From NCBI RefSeq assembly GCF_009674725.1, contig NZ_WKKH01000001.1, positions 186,001 through 250,000 of the forward strand: DNA of 64,000 nucleotides. The letters are read 5' to 3'. The notes beneath the pieces were generated by a model. The model ran no database searches. It saw nothing but the letters and a program-made list of their open reading frames with translations, and was not told the DNA's origin. Source of the DNA: Pedobacter petrophilus. Its GTDB lineage: Bacteria; Bacteroidota; Bacteroidia; Sphingobacteriales; Sphingobacteriaceae. Of the stretch, positions 58,620 through 64,000 are shown piece by piece. How positions within the stretch are numbered: the stretch's first letter is position 1; each line of letters starts with the position of its first letter. Both the position numbers and the translations under genes were made by a program.

Positions 58620-59413
58620 TAAGAAAATTAAGCCTCATTATCTCCTTGTTTATGATATCGAGTTCGGCATTTGCCCAAAATTGGGGTGGAGGCATAGACG
58701 ATGAAGACTGGAGTTTTGGGTTTAACTTTCAATATATTTCTGCAGAATATAAAATTCTGAAAAAGCAAAACTGGCAGAGTCCATTTTTTGAGGAGTTAAA
58801 TTCTTTTGGCGTTTCTTATGATCCGAACTCTGGTGCGCCGGTAACAGCCCGACTCAATTCCATTTCAAGTAAACCATCTCAAGGCTTTGGTTTGGGCTTT
58901 GTCATGAACAGACGGATTTCTGAAAACTTTGACCTTCGTGCAACGCCGTCTTTGATTTTTAGTGATCGGATCGTAAGTTATGAATATGAGCCAATGGAGC
59001 CGATCAATGTAGGCAACGGACAAGTTAAAAATTTCCAAACCCTGGTTGATAAGAAAGTGCAGGCAACCATGTTTGAATTTCCACTCGGACTGAAAATAAA
59101 ATCAAATCGCTTAAATAACTTCCGTGCTTACTGGCTAGGTGGCGCAAAATACTCTATTGATATTGCATCGAAGAAGAAAACCTCCGATGAAGGTGAAACC
59201 GCGGTAAACAAACTATTAAAAAATCAGCAGAATTATCTTTCTTATGAAACAGGGATTGGATTTGATTTGTATTTCGAATATTTTAAAATGTCGCCAGAAA
59301 TTAAGTTGTCGTATTCTACAAACGATATTCTTCAACACGATAACACCGCATTTGCAAATCCAATAGATAAGTTGAAATTACGTCAATTAACGTTCAGTTT
59401 AATTTTTCAATAG
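58616..59413 (+). CDS. porT: PorT-family outer-membrane protein (type IX secretion)
   Basis: 265 residues with a signal peptide (MIRKLSLIISLFMISSSAFA) and a small outer-membrane beta-barrel typical of PorT/SprT (FGLGFVMNRRISENFDLRAT, PLGLKIKSN, LSYETGIGFDLYFEYFKMSP, then LKLRQLTFSLIF at the end). PorT is needed for type IX secretion in gliding and pathogenic Bacteroidota. Its ATG overlaps the ubiE stop. The T9SS cargo protein at 44.3 kb would use this route. Confidence 0.85.
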   Translation: MIRKLSLIISLFMISSSAFAQNWGGGIDDEDWSFGFNFQYISAEYKILKKQNWQSPFFEELNSFGVSYDPNSGAPVTARLNSISSKPSQGFGLGFVMNRRISENFDLRATPSLIFSDRIVSYEYEPMEPINVGNGQVKNFQTLVDKKVQATMFEFPLGLKIKSNRLNNFRAYWLGGAKYSIDIASKKKTSDEGETAVNKLLKNQQNYLSYETGIGFDLYFEYFKMSPEIKLSYSTNDILQHDNTAFANPIDKLKLRQLTFSLIFQ

Positions 59414-59433
59414 CCGCACCATTCAAAAAAACT

Positions 59434-59441
59434 TACCTTTG
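59434..59441 (+). promoter_or_regulatory. -7 box TACCTTTG for the SDR gene
   Basis: TACCTTTG matches TAnnTTTG, 69 nt before the ATG at 59511. Confidence 0.4.
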
Positions 59442-59510
59442 CCTGCGGAGGTAAATCATCGGCCTTAGTTTTAAGTTCCAGGGTTTATCAAGACTTAAAA
59501 AATCACATAC

Positions 59511-60272
59511 ATGTCTAAAATTGTTTTAATTACAGGCGCAACATCTGGCATTGGCGAGGCTTGTGCACGTACTTTTGCTCAACAAGGTTATCAGTTAATT
59601 CTGCTCGCCCGCCGGGAAGATCGTTTATTAAAAATTGCACAAGAACTTAACAATCAATATGGTGTAGAAATTAAGCAGGTTTTGGCAGATGTCCGGAATA
59701 AAGAAAGTTTATCAGCTGCGCTGGAAGAATTACCTGCTGATTGGAAAAAAGTGGATATCCTGGTTAATAATGCAGGTTTAAGCCAGGGCTTAGATCCTAT
59801 TGATCAGGGCAGTACAGATGATTGGGATACCATGATTGATACTAACGTTAAAGGGTTATTATATGTTACGAAAGTCGTTTCGAACTGGATGATTCCACAG
59901 CAATCCGGCCACATTGTAAATATTGGTTCCATCGCCGGAAAAGAAGTTTATCCCAACGGAAATGTATATTGCGCCACTAAACATGCGGTTGATGCTTTGA
60001 GCAAGGCCATGAGAATAGACCTGTTGCCTCATGGCATTAAAGTAACAGAAATCAATCCTGGTATGGTAGAAACTGAGTTTTCTGTGGTTCGTTTTAAGGG
60101 CGACGAAGATCGCGCTAAGAAAGTTTATGAAAACCTGGAACCACTTATTGCTGATGACATTGCAGATGCCATTTCGTATGTAGTAAGTCGGCCAAAACAT
60201 GTAAATATCAATGATATGTTAATTATGCCAACGGTTCAGGCAACGGCAACGATTATAAAAAGAGATAAGTAA
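59511..60272 (+). CDS. Short-chain dehydrogenase/reductase (YdfG-like)
   Basis: A 253-residue classical SDR. The Rossmann motif is GATSGIGEA (8-16), NNAGL is near 88, the catalytic serine is in GSIAG and the YxxxK pair in VYCATKHAVDALSKAMRIDL. The closest group is the YdfG/serine-type dehydrogenase family (KADVRNKESLSAALEE-like linker, MVETEFSVVRFKGDEDRAKK near 190), which reduces 3-hydroxy acids with NADP. The physiological substrate is unknown. It is followed by a heptad array before the YqeY-like gene. Confidence 0.92.
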   Translation: MSKIVLITGATSGIGEACARTFAQQGYQLILLARREDRLLKIAQELNNQYGVEIKQVLADVRNKESLSAALEELPADWKKVDILVNNAGLSQGLDPIDQGSTDDWDTMIDTNVKGLLYVTKVVSNWMIPQQSGHIVNIGSIAGKEVYPNGNVYCATKHAVDALSKAMRIDLLPHGIKVTEINPGMVETEFSVVRFKGDEDRAKKVYENLEPLIADDIADAISYVVSRPKHVNINDMLIMPTVQATATIIKRDK

Positions 60273-60283
60273 TTAAATTACGA

Positions 60284-60340
60284 GTTGAAGGTTAAAAGTT
60301 GAATGTCAGTACCTATAGCCCATAACTCACAACCCACAAC
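60284..60340. repeat. Heptad array H8 between the SDR and YqeY-like genes
   Basis: Left arm gttgaag, gttaaaa, gttgaat (60284-60304); right arm with AAC every 7 nt at 60324, 60331 and 60338 (gttgtgg, gttgtga on the minus strand). The unit type is the same as in H1 (GTTRNRR), 43 kb away. Confidence 0.65.
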
Positions 60341-60343
60341 GAT

Positions 60344-60790
60344 ATGATATCAAATACAATAGATCAGGAAATTAAGAAAGCCATGCTGGCAAAAGACAGC
60401 GCACAGTTACGCGGTTTAAGAGCCATCAAAGCGGCCCTTCTTTTGGCTAAAACAGAAAAAGGGTCAACAGAAGAAGTTACAGAGGAAACAGAATTAAAGA
60501 TTCTTCAGAAGTTAATTAAACAACGTCGTGAATCGGCCGATATTTATAAATCACAAAATCGTGCAGATTTATACCAGGTTGAGGAAGAAGAGATTAATGT
60601 GATCAACAAGTTTTTGCCACAACAGTTAGATCGGGCCGAAGTGGCAACCATTATTGAAGATGTAATCAAACAATCTGGCGCAACATCGGTTAAAGATATG
60701 GGTAAGATAATGGGTTTGGCAAACAAAGCACTTGCTGGCAAGGCCGATGGAAAATTAATTGCTGAAATCGTTAAAGAAAAGTTAGGGTAG
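60344..60790 (+). CDS. GatB/YqeY-domain protein
   Basis: 148 residues forming a complete stand-alone YqeY domain (KAALLLAKTEKGSTEEVTEE, LIKQRRESADIYKSQNRADL, then VKDMGKIMGLANKALAGKAD), the tail domain of the GatB amidotransferase found as a separate protein in many bacteria. The role is probably linked to tRNA or RNA binding but is not established. Its ATG starts only 4 bp after heptad array H8. Confidence 0.88.
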   Translation: MISNTIDQEIKKAMLAKDSAQLRGLRAIKAALLLAKTEKGSTEEVTEETELKILQKLIKQRRESADIYKSQNRADLYQVEEEEINVINKFLPQQLDRAEVATIIEDVIKQSGATSVKDMGKIMGLANKALAGKADGKLIAEIVKEKLG

Positions 60791-60792
60791 GG

Positions 60793-60813
60793 GTTTTGGG
60801 TTTGCAGTTTTGA
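60793..60813. repeat. Short heptad run H9
   Basis: gttttgg, gtttgca, gttttga form three 7-nt units right after the YqeY-like stop; later repeats (gttttga at 60834) are one base out of register. Weak. Confidence 0.35.
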
Positions 60814-60840
60814 GCCTTAGTCTTAAGGGATTAGTTTTGA

Positions 60841-60978
60841 GTACAAAATTGTTAAGTTTGGTTTGAGGATTATGCATCTTGATACTCAAGTCTGGATATT
60901 TAATATCCAAACCTTCGTTCTTACTATCACTACTGTTACAAAATATGCATCCAGATACTCTGAACCAAGTTTTTGTAC
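60841..60978. repeat. 138-bp inverted-repeat element (MITE-like)
   Basis: GTACAAAA (60841-60848) and TTTTGTAC (60971-60978) are perfect terminal inverted repeats, with imperfect extension inward (TTGGTTTGAG against CTGAACCAAG). Inside are a direct repeat of TATGCATC-nn-GATACTC (60871-60887 and 60944-60960) and a central palindrome TGGATAT-tta-ATATCCA (60893-60909). No clear target-site duplication and no ORF. It fills most of the 279-bp gap before the hydrolase gene. Confidence 0.5.
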
Positions 60979-61069
60979 CGTTTTATGTTTTATTTCAGAA
61001 AAATGGCATAGAAATGCGAAAATTTAATTTTACTCTACTAACTTAGTGCACAATACCACAAGAATACAT

Positions 61070-61834
61070 ATGACATACCAGGTAATAGAAGAAGACGGAT
61101 TTAAATACATTGAGGCCGGAAAAGGCGAAACACTGGTATTGCTACACGGTCTGATGGGCGAATTGAGCAACTGGGAGCAGGTTATTGAGCGTTTCAAAGA
61201 CCGTTATCACGTAGTTATTCCAATTCTTCCAATTTACGATTTACCCATTTTAACATTAGGTGTTAAAGCTTTATCCAGATATTTACACCGCTTTTTAAAA
61301 TTTAAATCACTTAATCAGGTGGTATTAATTGGTAATTCATTGGGTGGGCATGTTGGCTTAGTGTTTACCGTAGCGCACCAGGAATTTGTTAAAGCTTTGG
61401 TGCTCACCGGGAGTTCAGGCCTTTACGAAAATGCTTTCGGCGGGTCTTTTCCACGTCGCGAAAGTTATGATTACATTAAGGAAAAGGTAGAATTTACATT
61501 TTATGATCCGGCAACAGCAACTAAAGAGCTGGTTGATGATGTTTTTAAAACCGTTAATGACAGGTCTCGTGTGATCAGGATTTTAACGATGGCTAAATCT
61601 GCAATCCGCCATAATATGAGTAAAGAATTATCGAAAATCACCATCCCTATTTCTTTAATCTGGGGTAAAAATGATAAAGTTACGCCGCCGGAAGTAGCAC
61701 AGGAATTCCATGAATTACTGCCGAACTCTGAACTGAATTGGGTTGATCAGTGCGGACATGCGCCAATGATGGAACAACCGGAAATATTTAACAATTATTT
61801 GGAAAAATTTCTAGATAGAATATTACTTAAATAA
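61070..61834 (+). CDS. Alpha/beta hydrolase
   Basis: 254 residues from the ATG at 61070 (MTYQVIEEDGFKYIEAGKGE); a GTG at 61046 would extend it into a TAACTTAG near-consensus -7 box. It has the fold's oxyanion region HGLMGELSNWEQV (near 30), the nucleophile elbow GNSLGGH (serine near 90), an acid in IWGKNDKVTPP and the histidine in DQCGHAPMMEQPE. The substrate is unknown. Its stop overlaps the CBS-domain gene's start (TAATG). The order hydrolase - CBS - nadK - DUF6089 is a recurrent Bacteroidota cluster. Confidence 0.9.
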   Translation: MTYQVIEEDGFKYIEAGKGETLVLLHGLMGELSNWEQVIERFKDRYHVVIPILPIYDLPILTLGVKALSRYLHRFLKFKSLNQVVLIGNSLGGHVGLVFTVAHQEFVKALVLTGSSGLYENAFGGSFPRRESYDYIKEKVEFTFYDPATATKELVDDVFKTVNDRSRVIRILTMAKSAIRHNMSKELSKITIPISLIWGKNDKVTPPEVAQEFHELLPNSELNWVDQCGHAPMMEQPEIFNNYLEKFLDRILLK

Positions 61835-62499
61835 TGTTTGCAGAAGAAATCATATCGAACGAAATTCCAACACTCAAAGCTGACGATTCAGTTCAGAAGG
61901 CTTTGGATCGCCTCAGCGATTTTAAACTGAAGCATTTACCGATCGTTAATGAAGGGGTGCTTGTTGGCTTGGTTTCAGAAGATGATTTACTAAACGTGCA
62001 TGACCATGATACGCTTTTGAGTGACAATACATCCGTTCATTTGCTCAGCGTTTTCGTTCCCAATGATGCACATACTTATGATGTGATCAGGTTGCTAAGT
62101 CAATTGCACCTTACCGCAATACCGGTTGTTGATCAGCAGAAAAATTACCTGGGGTTAATTTCTATTAATGAGATGGTTGATGCGGTGGCAGAACAATATG
62201 CCGTACAGGAACCCGGAGGGATAATTGTACTTGAAATTGGTAACCGAGACAATTCGCTGGCACATATTGCACAGATTGTGGAAGCAGACAATACCCAGAT
62301 TTTATCTTCTTACGTGAATTCTTTCAAGGATTCTACCCGTTTGGAAGTCACCTTAAAAGTGAATAAAACGGAAATTACCTCATTGATAGCATCATTCGAA
62401 CGCTATGATTATCAGGTAAAAGAAGTATATAACAATACGCAGGTTGATGATGGATCGCAGGAACGATACGATTCTTTCATGAACTATTTAAATGTTTAA
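61834..62499 (+). CDS. CBS-domain protein
   Basis: 221 residues with two CBS domains (about 5-60: IPTLKADDSVQKALDRLSDF, LKHLPIVNEGVLVGLVSEDD; and about 75-130: LSVFVPNDAHTYDVIRLLSQ, LTAIPVVDQQKNYLGLISIN) and an ACT-like C-terminal part (about 145-205). CBS pairs bind adenine nucleotides; here they lie next to NAD kinase. The start overlaps the hydrolase stop and it ends 8 bp before nadK, so all three are co-transcribed. Confidence 0.9.
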   Translation: MFAEEIISNEIPTLKADDSVQKALDRLSDFKLKHLPIVNEGVLVGLVSEDDLLNVHDHDTLLSDNTSVHLLSVFVPNDAHTYDVIRLLSQLHLTAIPVVDQQKNYLGLISINEMVDAVAEQYAVQEPGGIIVLEIGNRDNSLAHIAQIVEADNTQILSSYVNSFKDSTRLEVTLKVNKTEITSLIASFERYDYQVKEVYNNTQVDDGSQERYDSFMNYLNV

Positions 62500-62507
62500 A
62501 GCCGATT

Positions 62508-63389
62508 ATGAGGATAGCAATTTACGGGAGAGACTTCAATGATACAGTTTTACCATATGTTCAGGAAGTTTTTAACCACTTAGCCAGCCACAACGTACAG
62601 CCGGTTTTATACTCTAAGTTCAAAACATCACTTCATGGTAAGATCAGTTTACCAAAAAATACCATCATCTTTCATAACCATGTTGAGCTTAAAGAACGTG
62701 CTGATGTTCTAATCAGTTTAGGAGGCGATGGTACACTTTTAGATACGGTATCGCTCATCAGAAATTCGGGTATTCCGGTGATCGGCATAAATTTCGGTCG
62801 CTTAGGATTTTTAGCCAGCATCAATAAAAATGTAATGGAATCAGCACTAAAAGCCGTAATTAATGGCGAATACAGTTTAGATTGCCGTTCGCTTTTGGTT
62901 TTAGAATCTGATAATGGCCTGTTTGGCGCAGAGAACTTTGCGCTTAATGATATCACCATGCACCGGAGAGATAACTCTGCCATGATGATTATCCATGCGA
63001 AGATGAACGACGAATATATCAATTCTTATTGGGCTGACGGACTAATCATTGCAACTCCTACTGGTTCTACCGCTTATTCCTTAAGTTGCGGTGGACCGAT
63101 TATTTACCCTGATTCCAGAAATTTTGTAGTTACGCCAATTGCACCACATAACCTCAACGTAAGGCCGGTAGTGTTGCCAGATGACCGTAAATTATCTTTT
63201 GAAGTAGAGGCAAGAGAATCTAAATTTTTGGTCTCTTGCGACAGCAGAACAGTAACTGTAGAAAGATCCGTAAAAATTAGCATAAAAAAAGCCGACTTTT
63301 GCTTAAATCTTATCCGTTTAAATAATGAAACTTATTTAAGTACGTTAAGAAATAAATTATTATGGGGAATAGATACCCGTAACTACTAA
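62508..63389 (+). CDS. nadK: NAD kinase
   Basis: A 293-residue ATP-NAD kinase that makes NADP from NAD in the cytoplasm. The catalytic GGDGT (72-76, D74) follows DVLISL, and the second signature is IIATPTGSTAYSLSCGGPII near 180. The length and both domains are complete. It stands between a CBS-domain protein and a DUF6089 gene, a conserved context that in relatives continues to uppS and bamA. Confidence 0.95.
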   Translation: MRIAIYGRDFNDTVLPYVQEVFNHLASHNVQPVLYSKFKTSLHGKISLPKNTIIFHNHVELKERADVLISLGGDGTLLDTVSLIRNSGIPVIGINFGRLGFLASINKNVMESALKAVINGEYSLDCRSLLVLESDNGLFGAENFALNDITMHRRDNSAMMIIHAKMNDEYINSYWADGLIIATPTGSTAYSLSCGGPIIYPDSRNFVVTPIAPHNLNVRPVVLPDDRKLSFEVEARESKFLVSCDSRTVTVERSVKISIKKADFCLNLIRLNNETYLSTLRNKLLWGIDTRNY

Positions 63390-63391
63390 GT

Positions 63392-64000
63392 ATGGCGCCA
63401 AACAAATTCCTTTTTCTTTTCCTTTTATTTGCCTGCAGTGCCGAAGTATCGCGGGCTCAGGAAGGTGGGAATTGGGAATTAGGGATTATGGCCGGCGGCG
63501 CTGGATATATGGGCGATTTAAATCAGAATAACCCCTTAAAAATCAGTGGTTTCTCTGCCGGTATCTTCGGGAAGAAAAATTTCAATCAATATTTAGGCAT
63601 TCGGCTCAACTATAATTACGGACAAATTGAGGCTAAAGATTCAGAATCAGGCAATCAACAGTTCAGAGATAGAAATTTGAGTTTTAAAACCAGCTTAAGC
63701 GAGTTCACTGCAATAGTTGATTTTAATTTATTTAATTTTAAACTGGGTGGGGGCACGAGGCAGTTTACCCCTTATCTTTTTACCGGGGTAGGTGGCGTAG
63801 TATTTAAGCCAACATTTAAATACAATGGTGAAACGTTTCGTTTAGACAGAAAAGCAACCGAGGGGCAGGATAATGCCTATAATAATGTGGCCTTAACCGT
63901 TCCATACGGTTTAGGTTTAAAGTATAATTATAAAGATACCTGGAGCGTTTTTTCAGAAATTGGCTATCGAACCCCTCTTACAGATTATATTGATGATGTG
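63392..64000 (+). CDS. DUF6089-like outer-membrane protein, partial (3' end outside window)
   Basis: ATG at 63392, 2 bp past the nadK stop; 203 codons remain open to the right edge. It has a signal peptide (MAPNKFLFLFLLFACSAEVS, cut near RAQ) followed by beta-barrel strands starting NWELGIMAGGAGYMGDLNQN, as in DUF6089 proteins next to nadK in other Bacteroidota. A role in outer-membrane biogenesis is suggested by its usual neighbours uppS and bamA, which would lie beyond the window. Confidence 0.8.
   Translation, partial: MAPNKFLFLFLLFACSAEVSRAQEGGNWELGIMAGGAGYMGDLNQNNPLKISGFSAGIFGKKNFNQYLGIRLNYNYGQIEAKDSESGNQQFRDRNLSFKTSLSEFTAIVDFNLFNFKLGGGTRQFTPYLFTGVGGVVFKPTFKYNGETFRLDRKATEGQDNAYNNVALTVPYGLGLKYNYKDTWSVFSEIGYRTPLTDYIDDV

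Overview
The window comes from a member of the Bacteroidota, most likely the family Sphingobacteriaceae (a Pedobacter-like genome); the genus is inference. Support comes from AT-rich DNA, Bacteroidota-type -7 promoter boxes (TAnnTTTG) instead of sigma70 boxes, SusC/SusD, CarboxypepD_reg outer-membrane barrels, DUF5686, GLPGLI, a type IX secretion sorting domain, PorT, and transketolase split into two genes. About 50 protein genes were called. Two run off the edges: a propeller-type sensor at the left and a DUF6089-like gene at the right. No tRNA, rRNA, CRISPR array, prophage or intact insertion sequence was seen.

Layout. 1-8.3 kb: sensor propeller protein, trhO, and two tandem DUF5686 outer-membrane paralogues. 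8.8-14.8 kb: kbl, a WG-repeat protein, then pheS / Rieske-like lipoprotein / TetR coupled by TAATG overlaps. 14.9-20.8 kb: an ABC-2 exporter, carA, panB, an RluA-type pseudouridine synthase and a lipoprotein. 20.9-29.1 kb: a small polysaccharide-utilisation locus (susC, susD, GH30) with an unusual regulator. 29.2-33.5 kb: histidine kinase, response regulator, class III aminotransferase and LytTR regulator. 33.7-37.4 kb: a small secreted Tyr/Val-rich peptide, GLPGLI protein and outer-membrane barrel. 37.4-41.7 kb: ECF sigma, anti-sigma and Spy-like protein, split transketolase, bcp. 41.8-50.7 kb: M23 peptidase, FAH hydrolase, T9SS cargo, kup with a tiny membrane protein, amino-acid permease and Bcr/CflA transporter. 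50.9-64 kb: TonB-type receptor, oligoendopeptidase, UbiA prenyltransferase, engB, ubiE, porT, SDR, YqeY-like protein, hydrolase, CBS protein, nadK and DUF6089.

Most notable gene. The gene at 27201-29099 encodes a 7TMR-DISM membrane sensor whose C-terminus is not a kinase. It is the zinc-ribbon plus helix-turn-helix part of an IS1595-type transposase, without the nuclease. The gene sits directly upstream of susC. Between the two genes lie two copies of a 10-bp-phased direct repeat (TTTGATAC-GC-TTtgATAC). I infer a one-component, membrane-tethered regulator of the locus, with a DNA-binding domain taken from a transposase and its operators beside it.

Most notable non-coding signal. At least eight intergenic gaps hold arrays of degenerate 7-nt units. 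The heptamer differs between sites, but the 7-nt phase holds over up to about 20 units. Several arrays carry arms in opposite orientation. They abut or enter gene ends and sit beside promoters. One of them is a 96-bp higher-order repeat inside a two-component operon. In addition, four or five genes have a -7 box only 4-5 nt before the ATG, which predicts leaderless or nearly leaderless mRNAs.
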